64,000 nucleotides of DNA from Branchiostoma belcheri. Taxonomy: Eukaryota > Chordata > Leptocardii > Amphioxiformes > Branchiostomatidae. The translations under genes were made by a program, and so were the position numbers. The notes beneath the pieces are model-generated. The model saw nothing but the letters and a program-made list of their open reading frames with translations, did no database searches and was not told where the DNA came from. The stretch is from the NCBI RefSeq assembly GCF_001625305.1, contig NW_017804043.1, positions 2,083,887 through 2,147,886 on the forward strand. Direction: 5' to 3'. Shown piece by piece: positions 25,201 to 40,200 of the stretch; the stretch's first letter is position 1; the number at the start of each line of letters is the position of its first letter.

Positions 25201-28200
25201 TCTTTTTCACATCATTATTGATAGTTTTATCTCCTCCGACAGATACCTAAATATCCCACCACACTTGCGCAATTGTTTAAAAGAGTAGGCATCTAAAGGA
25301 CTGCCCTGGTAATCTTAACTAGAGTGGCACCCAGGCTGACATACAATTGTAACCCTCACCTACTGTCTTTTTCACATCATTATAGTTTTAGCTCCTCCGA
25401 CTGACTTGAAGGTCATCAAGGCAACAACGTCGACCTTGACCTTGAACTGGACTGCCGGAACGCCTGCGTCCAGACTCCACTTCTACACCGTCCAGGTCTG
25501 CTTCCTACCGCCCAGCACCGAAACCTGCCCGTACGTGGAGGAAAACGCAGAAAACAACGCCACACAGCTGGAGATCAAGGAACTGCAGCCCACCAGTGGC
25601 TACAACATCAGCCTGGTTGCCTCTGGTTACTATGAAGACAGCGACCCCATCAAAATACAGGGAGCAACATGTAAGTTGTGATTATGTTTACTAAAGGAAA
25701 ACATGTTGCTTTTGCTCAGTTTCTGCTCTTCTTTTTCCTATTCTTATCTTATTCTTATCTTATCTATCTTATTCTTATACATGTACTATTCTTATACTAT
25801 TTCGTATACTTCATTGGCCTCTTCCAAACCAGTAAGGTCAATGACCTGAACCAGACATCTGTCACCATGGTAACTGGTGTTGGGTTACATGATGTTGCAA
25901 TTTTGTAGCAGGAGGGATTTAGGCTCCTGTTACTACTTGTTTTCATACATCTTAGATGATAAAAAATACTGCTAAGGTACCTAGACCCCTAGCAGTTTTA
26001 TTTGGAACTGCATGGGCAGTGTTGCTGGAGAATTTGAACCAGGATAATTAGTAGTACTCAAAAATGGACAAATCAATTTTCATTTCTCTTTGTTTACTGG
26101 TTCTATTATTATTATTTGTGTTGACCTCACGTAAAGTTTTCACTTGTGTTTCAGTACCCCAATCACCTGACAACCTCACCTCAGTAGCTGTTACAACAGT
26201 CAGCTTTAAGGTCTTGTGGGACTACGTCACGTTCAACAGCCTTCTTGGCTTCAACCTGAATGCAACTGCATCCGGTCTTGCCGATTCTGTGCAAGCTGTT
26301 GGGATGTCTACCAGAGAGGTAGGTATGACAATGCACACACATTGTACGCTTTTGATGGTGAATCACTAATTCTGTGAACACATCCTCCAAGGGCCAGTTG
26401 ATCCAAGTATTTTAAATTATCTTTAACGACTGTCTAATGCCTTTAACGTTGAAAATTTCCCATCATAGGTTAGTGCTATATTAGGACAATCTAGATCATT
26501 CTTGTAGTGATTTTTCATGTATTTCATGAAGTACAATGGCTTGTGTATGCATTGAAATTCCTTTCTTATTCTCATGTTCCTTATTTTCCCTAAAGGCCTT
26601 CTTCAGTGGGCTCCAACCTGCCACCATCTACCGGGTTGAAGTCACCGCTGTGTCAACTTTATCTGAGTCGGAGCCAACAGTTCTCAACATCACTACAGGT
26701 AAAAATGAAAGAAAACTTACAAAATTAATGTACTTTAATTAGAATACTCAGATAAGAAAAAACAAGTTTGTTTTCGTTTGATATATTTTCACTGTATTTC
26801 ATACATTGAATCTAGAGCCTAATGAGCATGCCAAAAGATTCATTGAAAAGAATTGTATTCATCATAAGCTTATAGGCTTTCTAGTGGCTTTCAATGGTAC
26901 TGGAGCACAACTTTCAGTTTTGGTACCTTATCTTGGGTTATGGTCTTGCTATGGTCATGATTTTTGACTGGCAGGTGTATTTTTTGGACCCTCTATTAAC
27001 TTTTCTTGGAACTGTAGGCTTTGTTGAAGAGGTTCATAAGTCAATCAGTGACTGTTTTGAAAGGTAGCAAACGCGTTCCTCCAAATTTTCAACGTCCACT
27101 GTATGCCTTGATCACGGAGTGACCTAGTCTCACGAGAACACACTGTAGGCTTGCTATTAACAACACCCTGTTCTTTCCAGATACGGATCCTCCTATATTT
27201 TTAACAGCAGGAAGGACAACTGCCACATCTGTGGACATCACCTGGACAGCTCCCATTGCCACACTACAGTCTTACCAAGTCCAGTGGACTAACACCTTGG
27301 GACAGTCGACAGACATGACTATATCGGCCAGTGCCTCCCAGTATTCTGTCACTGGGTTATCCCCAGTCACACGGTACAACATCAGCCTGTATGCAGTCAG
27401 CCATGTGGGGCAGAGTCAGCCAGTCACAATCACTGTTGTAACAGGTACAGGACATTCATGTTGTACACTTGTATGTATTCTACCCTCACAGTTACGACAG
27501 TTCATTCTTTCCTAGAACTATTGCAGAGTGGAACTCACTGTCACCAAGTACAGTAGGGGCATTGTCATTAGATAACTTTAAACAATGTCTAGAGTTAGGA
27601 GTTCAAGGGTTAGGTGTAACAAGTCGATCGGTGTAATATAGCAGTTATACCGGCTATACAGATACAGATAAAGATGTATATTTATAATGCACAATCATTA
27701 TAGAGATTCTTTATTGACTCAACAATAAGTACAGTACAGGGACTCTTGTATTGTCTTCTACAACTAAGGATCTAACAAGGCTAAATAAATGAATGAATAA
27801 CGTCATCCTACGTACAGAATATTGTGTTACTGGTATACAAATTTCCTCACAAATGCACAGCTAAATTCATGTATAGTTACAATACTACTGGTATATCATA
27901 CATGATTTATATAAGACAGTATCAAAAATGACCAAGTGAAAAATGATTCATGTAAATTTTCCTCATCTTTCTTAGAAACGGACCCCCCAAAATATGTGAG
28001 ATGGCTGGCACCTACACTAGACAGCATCACCCTCCAATGGATCCCACCACAGACAGACCTTGTCAACTACAATGTAGCATACAGACAAGCTGATGGTGGC
28101 GTGTTTGTGTACTTAAACCCACCACCTGGACCAGGGGATACCGGCTGTGTGTTGGAAGGGTTACTCGCAGACACACTGTATGTTATAAACATCAGTGCTG

Positions 28201-31200
28201 TGAGCACACATGGCGAAAGTGAACAAGTAGTCATCGATGCTAACACTGGTGAGTGATAGATATTTGGTTGTAGGATTAACTGTAACGTCACTGAGTGTAC
28301 CTTTTCAGTATGTGGATGGTAGACAGGAACCATAGAAAGGGATGGTGTTGTTACATATACATTTCAGCACCAAGGACAGGGATAGCATTAGAAATTTGGT
28401 TGTTGTGGCTGGATTATGTTGTACTTTATCAGTATGTGGCTGGTGGACAGGACCATACAATGTAGATGGGAATGGTGTTGTTACATAATAACATTTCAGC
28501 ACCAAGGACAGTGATAGCATTAGACACTTGGTTGTTGTTGTGGGATTATGTTGTGCTTATTTTGGAGTAAAAACCAAGATATTGAAGACCTTATGAATCA
28601 AATTTGCCAATACATTACATTATCAAACTCATATCAAATTCTTAAACATGAATCTTTGTTAACAATAACATAAATATTGATTGAAAATGCAAAGGAAATT
28701 GATACTTTTGGGCCATGCATACTTAGCCTGGGTACCATCCTGGATAGTTAATGTCTGCTCTCAAACTTGCTACAACTTTGGTTGGTTGGTAGTGACTGTG
28801 GGAGCAGGATGTTACTGAGGCTAGTGCATACCTGAGGAAGAATTAAGCAAATCAGTGATAGAGAATTTTTTTACGACAAAATATTTATACTAAAACACAC
28901 AACGAAAGTTCAGCTATGCTGGGGAGCTTTCGAGACATACAATGTACTCTGTCTCTTCATCATCCCAATTCAGATCTCGTCTTGGAGTTCTCTTGTCACG
29001 TGACTTGATGGGATGATCACATTTTGTTGAACATTGACATAAAAACGACACTGATGTTACAATAACATACGAATGTAGTTATTGAATGTATGATCCCTAT
29101 CACCTTGTACAGGTGTCAATGTTGCCCTTGGGAAGACAGCAGACCAAACAAGCACCCTTGCGAGCGGTGGAGCAGCTAGTCGTGCTGTAGACGGGGACAC
29201 CAACACTGTTTTCAACAATGGATCCTGTACTCACACCCAGACTGAAACAGACCCCAGCTGGCGGGTTGATCTTGGTCAACCGTATATGATGACCAGGTAC
29301 GTGACTGTAGAATATCCCTCTATTTATCTATCTACCTTTCTGGGTATCTCTCTCTTGCTCTCATAATGTATGTATATGTTGTACATGTACAGATGATTAG
29401 ATTGTAAAATGCAACATAACTTCAACGATCAAAAGTTTGTTGCAAAGACGGTGTTTAGGAACGTTCATCTGAGCATATTTGAAACTCACATGCCAATTTT
29501 TGTAACAACAGAATAGTCATCTTCAACCGCCAGGAATGCTGCTCAGAACAACTCAACCCCTTCAACATCTACATCGGGGATTCCAGCCAGGTCAGCACAA
29601 ACCCTAAATGTGGTGGTGATCATCAAATCGACATTAGTAGTTCCTCCATTATCATCCCATGTCCGGGGATGCAGGGACGGTATGTGGGTGTTCGACTCCC
29701 CGGACCCACACGGACACTGACCCTGTGTGAAGTGCTAGTATTTGGAGGTAGGTCTGTAATATATTTTCTAGAAATGGTTTTAACATCGATTGAATGTTTT
29801 AGCAACATAACTTGACTTACACCTGACCAACTGCCTGTTATTTCAAGATGGCTGACGTCTTGAAATTAGATGTTACTCAGCTAATTGACTCTCACTCACT
29901 GACTTACCCAGTATCTAACTTTATGATAATACAGTTTTTTGTTCAATAGTTTTTGCCATACATTGTACCATGTACAACTGTTGTGCAATAAAGTTCTTTA
30001 TCATGATAACCATATGAACATATTTTGAAAACATACTTAGATCCCTTGCCAACAACAACACCTGCTCCAACTACAGCAAGTACTTCAACTCTCGGTGAGT
30101 ACTACAGTAACTATAATTATCATCATTTTTGTACTTTTATCTTATAGTTTGTAGTGACCTTTTTCCTTTACTTAACCTTTAGCACACTCAAGTAGCCTGG
30201 TTTTAGCTCAGCCAATTCTCTATTCGTTACAGGGTTAGCTAGTTTTGTACTAAGTCTTCTATCTTATAGTTTGTAGTGACCTTTTCTTTTTCCTTTACTA
30301 AAACCTTTAGCATACTGAAGAAGCCTGGTTTTAGCTTAGCTAGTTCTCTATTGGTTACAGGGTTAGCTGCATGGAAGATTGAAAGACCACCGGTACTTAC
30401 ATTGTATTGTTTTCATACATTTCCAAAGATTGGTCCACGTCCACCCTGACCCTGTCCCCATCACCATCCACCACTCCCACACCACCGACACTGACACCTC
30501 TACAGACAAGCACCCACTTCTCCAGTACCACCCCTGGTACATGTACGTCAAACTGTTTCAGTTAGAACTCTACTGTTTTAGTCTAAGAGCACTTTAAAAA
30601 GACCATGAAGAATGGATGAACCAGTATGCTTGGCTTAAGTTCGTGATCCATAGCAAAGCTGTACTGCAAGCTAATATTAGCATATGTATAGCATATTTAT
30701 TATAAATAGTAGATGGAGCAGTCTTTCCCAATAGTATTGCTAACTCAGTGGCGTGTGATGTTGGATTATGTAACATTTTCTTTGCTTCTGTTTAATGCTT
30801 TCAAATTGGTGGTGATCCAAAAAACAGCACAAGGGTCTACAACACGTGAGTAATGCATCAAAACAGCACAATCTAATATATAAAGCCTATTTGTAGACAC
30901 ACCGTGACTAACACAAATGTCAAAGTTCTTGTTGAAGAATTTTTGTCATCAGTTGCCACATAGCCAGACCTGACCACATATCTCAAATGCATTTGTTTAA
31001 ATTCTCTTGTGGCACCAAACATTTTCCTGACTCTCAGACTATTTTAGTCCACCTCTTTCCTATGTCTACTCAAGAGTAAAACCTTGTCTATTTTACAGCT
31101 GGTCCTCCTTACACATGGTTGACTCGGGATGTGGCCTGGGTGGTGGACTCAGCTGGCACACCGTTGGTGTACAACGGAGTGACTTACGACGCACAGAAAG

Positions 31201-34200
31201 CCTTGGATGAAGACTGGACCACCTACTGGAACCCTTCCGGGGAAGGCCAGCACTACAACAACTGGTACATTGTGCTGGATCTCACACAGGTCCACACTCT
31301 GATCCGGGTCGGCCTGAACAACATGGGAGACGTCCATCACGACGTTGCAGCTTTCAAGTTGCAGGCATCACAGGTTTGTTTGTTTGTTTGTTTGTTTGTT
31401 TGTTTGTTTGTTTGGTTGTTTGTTTGTACAGATAACCAGTAAAACACCTCAATGTGAAACACACCAGTTTTGGGAAGGACTGACCTGCTTAAAGCTTGGG
31501 CACTTATATTTAACTGAGTGAGGAGAATGGAGTTACCTGCATTTGTCAAGAGCACAACATTGCGAGCTGCTATGAACTCGAACCTGTAGATCAACCCTAA
31601 CCCAAAGGCCACTATGCCTTCTTTGTAGATTGCAAGTCCGTACAACTGGGTAGACGTCCTGACTGTTGATAACGTTCAGGGAGGGACAAGCGTTCGCCAG
31701 GAGTTTGGTGGTTTCCAGGGCACAGCGCAGTACTGGAAGTTCGTGGTGACTCGGACCTTCAGCGGGTTTCAGCCGTGGCTCAGGGGCCTGCACCTGGCAG
31801 AGGGTGAGACTGAGGGAGTTTCTTTCCACGTTCATCTGTTTGTTTCTATGTTATTTTGCACATACAGTACCATCTATATAGCACCCTGTATAGGTACGAT
31901 TTGGGGGTATTTCTCGCGCAACGCATCACACCGCAAAAAAAAAAAATTGGGGGTCTATGATCTAATTAAGACATGAAATTATTGATAAATATTGTGCCAG
32001 GAATGCCAGCAGGACAAGTGTTAACCAACTGTTTGTACCCACAATGCTCAGAAGAAGTAAAGTAAGAAGACATAAAAAAAGGATATCATAGACAAGAACT
32101 CTATATTTTGATGCCACCTGCTATATCTACCTTTTTCACGACTTTGTTTTGAAAAATTTTGTTTTTGTAGCTGCAACAACGACCAGTGAACCATCTACAA
32201 CCCCACCAACAACCCCTCCGATGACTACGGATATTTTTCACCAACTCCACCAGGACACAAAACCAGAACCAAGGAGTCCAGTAAGTGCATAATACAGCTA
32301 AAAATACAGTCTGGAAATATATCTCTAACTTGCAGAAGGTTTTGTGATCAAATGTTTTTCAAAATGCATTAGAATTTTGAATTTGTAAGTATTATATATA
32401 CCATATGCTCAGTTTCCTCTTCTTCTTCTCAAAACAAAAAAAGTACCTGAACCAGATGGCTGTCACCATGGTAACTGGTGATGTAGCAGACACCATGTTG
32501 TTGTTTCTAGTTGTTGTATATTATTCATAAACCATTTTTCACTGTAATATCAAAACAGTGGTGCATCCGGGCGATTGAAGAGGTGAACAGGTTATCCACT
32601 CAACCAGGAAGTGCAGAGGATCTGATGGCGTTGGCAAACCTCACCAGACAACTGACCCAGCACTGCAAGACAACAGAACTTAATCTGGAGGTGATGTGGA
32701 AAGAAAATTAGAAAAACTTTAAGGATTTTGTATACTTAGTTGTTTATGGCATGACTTAACACTTATTTGGCTTTGTTTCATGCAGTTTGACATAGCTCAT
32801 TTCCTAAATTTTGCAAAATATATGTCACGTAATACTATTAAATAGTTTTTGAAAATATAAGAAATTAAGTTTTGTCTCTTATTGCTATTTGGTTCATCAT
32901 CATTTTTATGAAAGGTAGATTACATCTGATCACTCAAAGTTTAAAATCAGATTATTTGAGAGCTACAAGGAACTATAGAACAATTTGGTCTCATCTTTTC
33001 TTCAGAAACTGAGATTGGGAGACTACACGACAACCCTGTCCATGAGTGCTGTGTCGGCCATGGCTGACAGACTGCTCACCTTCAACGGAACTCTCACTTT
33101 TGATGACATTTACCAGGTGTCAGAATGTAAGTGTGAAACTTTATGTTGCAAACATACCTATAGTCCTTAGTAGCTTTTTTACGAGCTGTTGGTATCAATT
33201 GAGGTATAATACAGGGCAATAAAAACTACTTACCATTAGTAAGAGATGCCATCATTGAGCAAATCTATTATAAATGGTACTCTCATCAGAATACTGTGTA
33301 TTAGTACATTATGTGGGACCCACTTTTCAGAAAATCAGTGGTCTATCATTTGTTTAATGATTGTAATTGTCACATGGTCTTCAGTCTCTTCATCACCTGT
33401 AGCCAATGAATTCTTCATCTTTTGATGCTCCGAATCAAAGATTATTGTAGTTACACCTTTGCCTAAAATACGTTAGCCTGAGCTGCAGTTGCTGACTGGA
33501 TATTCTGGTAATTTTTGTTCAAAATGTTTCATGTAACCTGTCTATAAGATCTTTTTTAGTGTCCAAGCCATCATACAGTGTACCCTAATATGTTCTACAT
33601 TTGTTCCTTCAGATTTGATACACAGCATCGACTCATTTTTCACCCTGAACACCTTTGATCGTGCCGACTTTGCGGTGAATGAGTCTGAAGCTGTGTATGA
33701 CCAGCTGTACCTGACTCCCAGAGAGCGCTACGAGAAGGGCCAGCAGAGAGCACAGGAGCTGTCTGACTTATGGGAGAAGAAGGCGGCAGTTGTAAGACTT
33801 TTTTTGTTCTTCTTCTTCTTCTTCCTTGTTATTCCCACGTTCATCTTTTGCTGAACATTATGGCATTCCGAGGTCAGAGGTTCACCGCATACTCAGGTAA
33901 CAGAAGTTCACCGCATGTGTGTTAACCATTATCCAAAATCATGTCCGTGTCCTATAAGTGCAAAGTCGTCACCGGGAGGGTCAGTCCATTGTGTGTAAGA
34001 CAAACTCAAGTCGCAGCCCTCGCCACAAAGGTGTCAACTGTGGCAGCCTGGACTGCAGATTCAGGAAGATCGTTCCACTCCCTGACCGTTCAGGGCAAAA
34101 AAGCCCCTGCCCTGTACTGTGTTCTGACGTTAATGCCGCGGTATTGCTGGCTGTGAGTACGCCGCTGTCTAGGTGGAGGTGGAGTCAGCTTACTCTTAAT

Positions 34201-37200
34201 TGTGGGACACTGAACCAACTTGAAACTTGAAACTTTTAGAACTTGAAACGTTAAATACATAATCATGTCATTTCAACCATATGCAAAATCATGTTGGAAC
34301 AAAATTTTATTTGATCTTTGAAATGTTTAAGCTTTAGCTTTAGCTTTAGCTCTTCATGTTTTCTAAAATTATTCGAGAATCTATCAGTCATTTTACTTGA
34401 ATACTATCACTAGTATCAGAAAATTGGAACAAATGTTTCCACATTTTATTTTGAAAATTGTACTTTATATTGCCAAGCTATTGCCTGTCCTGATCAACAT
34501 TGATTTTTTTCATTGAAATGGGGCAAAAAATATTATCTATTTTTATGATAAGAATTTTACAGAAAACAGCAAGGTAATATAAGATTTCATTTTTTTGCTT
34601 TATGGTTGGATGTTAAATCTTGGTTTGCTTTCCCCCTTCCTTATTCCTCCTTCACAGAGACGAGAAGCCACCAGGAGCAGTGTTGAGGCCCTGGATAAGA
34701 TAGCCTCAGCCTTACTGAGCAGAACTAACCTGAGCACAGTGGTGAGTGTCGTGTCCTACAGCATCGGTCTGCACGTAGGGAGGAGTACTCCAGCTGAGCT
34801 CGGTAACATCACACTTAACGTCACCTGGGGAAGTCTGACATTTCCACCTGGGAACAGTCTGTTTGGAAGTTTGGATCCAAATGAAGCGGTCGACTTTAAG
34901 GTACATGTTGTATCTCTGTATTTGTGTTGTGCGTCTGATATAACCACCTTTTGTACATGTAACATACCAGATTCGCAGGCACACGGTTGCATCTGCTTAT
35001 ATATCACATCAAATGACCTGCCATAACTAGCTTCACCCAGCACCACCCCAATCCAGACATTCTCTAAAGCTATCTACTTACTAGTAGTAAGGAGGTGAAT
35101 ACAGTATTTGTTACCACTCTAAGTGCATTAGTTCTCATAAAAAAAGTACACCCCAGTCCTGGTTTTATAAAGCAGATACTTGTAGTTATTAATGCAAGTA
35201 TTTAGATACATAACATTATATGCCTAACTCTATAAATGTAGATCTGTGCAGTGATCAAGTAGTATTACATGAATGTAAGTACAGCTGACAAGATGCATAA
35301 TCTTATTTGCCATGTAACATATTTCTGTATGATTTTGGTATTCCAACAGACAACAGAGTTCATAGAAAACCCGTTTGTATGGGATGAGACAGCAGATTCT
35401 GTGAGATCTTCTGTGTTAGATCTGGACATAAACAGTGATAACGGAACAGCCATTCGAGCAGCTGGGTTACAGGAAGACTTTGTTTTTATGCTACTCAATC
35501 CTCTGCTTGATTCTTCTACCAGGTAAGACATTTTTACAGTGTATCAAAAGAATTTGAAAATATTTTTGACCAATTTCATATCTTTCATCAAATCATTTGA
35601 CGAAACAAGTACTTGCTTTCATTTAAAATGCCAAGATGTCCTTGGTACTGAATACGTCATGCATACATGAATATACCTGTCCTTGGTACTGAACATAGTT
35701 GTAAACAGATCTGTAACTGGTACTGAACACTTCACATAGTTGTACACAGATCTGTCCTTGCTACTGAACACTTCATACATGTAGGTGTAAACAGACCTTT
35801 CCTCTTTACTGAACACTTCACATAGTTGTAAACAGACCTGTCCTTGGTACTGAACACTTAATATAGATGTAAACAGACCTGTCCTTGGTACTGAACACTT
35901 AATATAGATGTAAACAGACCTGTCCTTGGTGCTGAACATAGTTGTAAACAGACCTTTCCTCAGTACTGAACACTTCACATAGTTGTAAACAGACCTGTCC
36001 TTGGTGCTGAACACTTCACATAGTTGTAAACAGACCTGTCCTTGGTACTGAACACTTCACATAGTTGTAAACAGACCTGTCCTTGGTGCTAAACACTTCA
36101 CATACTGTAGTTGTAAACAGACCTGTCCTTGGTGCTAATCACTTCACATACTGTAGTTGTAAACAGACCTGTCCTTGGTGCTGAACACTTCACATAGTTG
36201 TAAACAGACCTGTCCTTGGTACTGAACACTTCACATGGTTGTAAACAGACCTGTCCTTGGTACTGAACACTTCACATAGTTGTAAACAGAGCTGTGCTCA
36301 GTACTGAAAATTTTCGATTACTGTACTATCCTGTAGTTCTGTTTTTAAAGAAATGTCAGAAAGGGCATTTTATAGAGTTGAGATGGACCACTCGTAATAT
36401 TGTTTGAAATTAGGACCTTGGAACAGAATTATAACATGATGCTGTCTTTCCACAGGACAACGTTTGAATATGTCCCCATCAACAACAGAACCATAAACAA
36501 CCATCCTGTAAACATCACCGATGCCAGAAGTGGTTTGTTGATCAACGTCCTCCCATCCACGCCAGGAGATGTCTACCATGTCTACATAGGACTGGACTTC
36601 AAACCCAACTCCACACACTACATAGTAAAACAGACATTCCCAGCAGTTGGTTTTCCTGAGGAGACCTACTCAATTCTGCTAGTGGACATCCCCGACACTG
36701 GGCTTTACAACATAGGTGTGGAGAGAGGTAAGAGATATAAGATTTCCATATCAATAAAAATCAAACATTTACATACAACAAGTGTATGTTAAGTGTGCCA
36801 AAAATATTTTGTGGTTCCATATGTAAGTTTACCAAGGTCACAGAATGATGTAATGTACAATCAAAGTGGAACTCACTGTCACCAAGTACAGCAGGGGCAT
36901 TATCATTAGATAGGTTTAAACAATGTTTACAGTTAGATGTTCAAGGGTTAGGTGTAACAAGTCGTTCAGTGTAATGAAGCCAGCTGCCGCCGCGACGCGT
37001 GCCTGCGAAGCTGGTGTCTTACACTGAAGGCTTGTTATATTGGCTATATAGATACAGATACAGATACAGAAAGTACTGCCATGTCATGAGTTATCAGAAA
37101 GGCAGTCTAAAAGGTGTAATCTAACTTTTTCTTGTGTTTCTGTTTTCAGATGACAAAACTGGAAATGACACCTACACCTTTGGGACCACGGTGCTGGGGT

Positions 37201-40200
37201 GTCGCTGGTGGGACGAGGAGGTAGAGGGGTGGTCGTCAGAGGGTTGTCGGGTAGGAGTACTTCACTTTTCACATAATTATAATCATGTATCTGTTTGAAC
37301 TGCTTTGCTGTATGCAAGTGTTATTTTGCAGAAATGATATTTGCTTTGTTTATCCTTTAGATTCACTTTCATTGTGCATAATTATATAAAACAAGTAATC
37401 TGCAAATAATGTCATGAGGCTGGTGAATGATTTAAGTTGACTTCCTTATTCACAACCAGTTGTTCAACAAGAGCCAACATTTTGATGATCACCTCTCATC
37501 ATTGTCACTGTAATTGGCTGATGAAGATGACTGTGATTGTGAAGAAAGAAGTTTTCTATCCAAAAATTGTTCACTGGAATGCAAGGAATCAAACCCATGA
37601 CTTCTCAATTGAGCAAGTCCAGCCACTTAGCTATTGACACCATCAGATTCTTCTACATTATGTACAGCAGGTAGAGATAAAACATCAACACAACCGTTGT
37701 GTTTCCAGGTTGGCCCAAACAGTAACATCAACGTGACGGAGTGCCTGTGTAACCACCTGACTGCATTCGGCGCAGACTTCATCACTCCTCCCAACTCCAT
37801 CGACTTCAGCACGGTGTTCGCCAAGTTTGCAGACCTCTCCAACAATCCTGTCGTCTTCTCTACTGTCATCGTCATCGTCTGTCTGTACCTCATCGCACTG
37901 CCGTTTCTACGCAGACAGGATAAAAAGGATCTCATCAGAGTAAGAAAAAAATTATTCACTATGTCTTACTGCCCCTATGGCTTCCAGCTAGGAGAGTGAG
38001 TGAGTGAGTGTGAGTGAGTGAGTGTGAGTGAGTGAGTGAGAGTGAGTGAGTGAGTGAGAGTGAGTGAGTGAGTGAGTGAGTGTGAGTGAGTGAGTGAGTG
38101 AGTGAGTGAGTGAGGAGTGAGTGAGGTGAATGAGTGAGTGAGGTGAGTGAGTGAGTGAGGAGTGAGTGAGTGAGTGAGTGAGTGAGTGAGAGTGAAATTT
38201 TGAAGACAGACTTTTTTGGTCATTGATGGTTGGATGTATAAAGTAAGTTTGCCTTGAATTCTTGACTTAAAGACATAAAAAGTTCTCTAGCTCTTCCATC
38301 AATAAATAATAGTAGTAACACCGACAGTATTGTGTATCTGATCATCACCTGCTGTCAAAAAGACTATTAGACTTTAATCACATATCAAATACTAAAATGC
38401 AGTTTGTAGTCTGGAGACGCCTACTCTTACACAGATTTTTCTAATTTTCATCTCCAGTGGCAGATGAGGATGTTGCCAGATAACGGGGTGATAAACGACT
38501 ATTTCTACCACATTGCCGTGTTTACGGGTAACCTGGGCGGGGCTGGGACCACCTCACGTGTGGCGTTTAATGTCATGGCAGAGACTGAAGACACAGGAGT
38601 CAGGATATTCGACTTCAATCGCTACAAGGTACATTATAAAATTAATACTTCATGTGCCATTTGAACACAATGTTGATATTCCCTAACCCTAACCCTAACC
38701 CTCTACTCAAAGTTGTCAATGTCACATTTTTTTAAGGATTATTTATGTCAGTTGAATCTGATACGTCATGGTATTTCCGTGATTTTCAAGCAGATATTAG
38801 GGTTGCGGTGGAAGATCGTAAATGATTTTTGACTGTCTTGATTCTCTGATAGACCCCTACCCCACCCTACGATCTTCCACCCCTACATCTACTTGGAGAT
38901 ATTGTACAGTACTGGTTGGAGAGGTAAAAAAAATGTGATGGAAGGACAAGCTTAAGGAAGGTCCTTGGTACTGAATACATCATGCATACATGAATAGGCC
39001 TGTCCTTGTTACTGAACATATTTGTAAACAGACCTGTAACTTGTACTAAACACTTAGCATAGTTGTACACAGATTTGTCCTTGGTGCTGAACACTTCACA
39101 TAGTTGTAAACAGACCTCTCCTTGGTGCTGAACACTTCATACATGTACTGTAAACAGACCTTTCCTCTGTACTTCAAGTAACAGGGGCACATCATGCTCT
39201 GCCCTTACAGTTTCAATGGCTTAGCAGGAATATTAATATCTTTAAGCTTACAGCAATGCTTTATAAACACAGGGTAAGATCTTCCAAAGAGGCAGTGTTG
39301 ACAACTTCATCATGGCGACTGAGAAGTGTCTGGGTCCGCTGCAGTTCCTCAGACTGTGGCACGACAACAGCGGGAAGGGAGACGGCAAGTCATGGTACAT
39401 CGAGAAAGTCGTCATTCAAGACCTGCAGACGGACGAAAAGTAAGATTCTAACTTCTATTGAATGTAAACCTTGTAGGGTGTTTGGTACTTTGAACGACAT
39501 TCTAAAGAATGAAAACAAAATTAAAATAAACATACGATACACCTGGAAGTGCTGTATTGATAACCAACTGCCCTAAATGCCTCAAAATGTCTATGGAACA
39601 TAATCATTTTACAGTGTACTATTTTTGTATTGTTCACTAGTTTCTTAAGCATTCCAGTAAGACCTTGACTCCATTTAAACTGCCCCCTATGGCCTCGAAA
39701 TGGCTATGGAACATAAATCTTACAGTACCACTTTCTTATTGTTTGCTAGTTTCATAAGCATTCCACTAAGACATTCCACTAAGCATTCCACTAAGACTCA
39801 GTTTCTTAAGCATTCCACTAAGATCTTATATTCCTCTTACCATGTTCCAGGTGGTTCTTCATCTTTAACAAGTGGCTGGCTGTAGAGAAGGATGATGGGT
39901 TAGTGGACCGCATCGCCCCGACGGCAGGGAAGGAGGAGCTGACCTCGTTCCTGTACCTGTTCTTCACCTCCGCCCGGCAAAACCTGTCAGACGGACATCT
40001 GTGGCTGTCTGTGTTCTCACGACCAACTCGGAGCTATTTCACCCGAGTTCAGGTCAGCTATAGTTGTGCCCCCTTCCATCCACAACTCATTTCTTCAAGG
40101 TCTTAGTAGTTCACAGTCCTCTTTGTTGTCTCTCTGCTTTTCTTAACTGCTCAGCCAATAGTTCCAGTGTTCTCACGACCCACTCTGAGCTACTTCACAC

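Noticed and set aside
33940..34230. Stretch with overlapping open frames and GC-richer composition
   Set aside because: No splice sites in phase with the flanking GAIN exons, no recognised domain; possibly an old transposon piece, but I could not support a call.
37975..38223. Ser-Leu-Thr-His repeat protein
   Set aside because: Translation of the GAGT array in an intron.
38682..38703. Telomere or chromosome end
   Set aside because: Only three and a half CCCTAA units inside an intron of a continuous gene.
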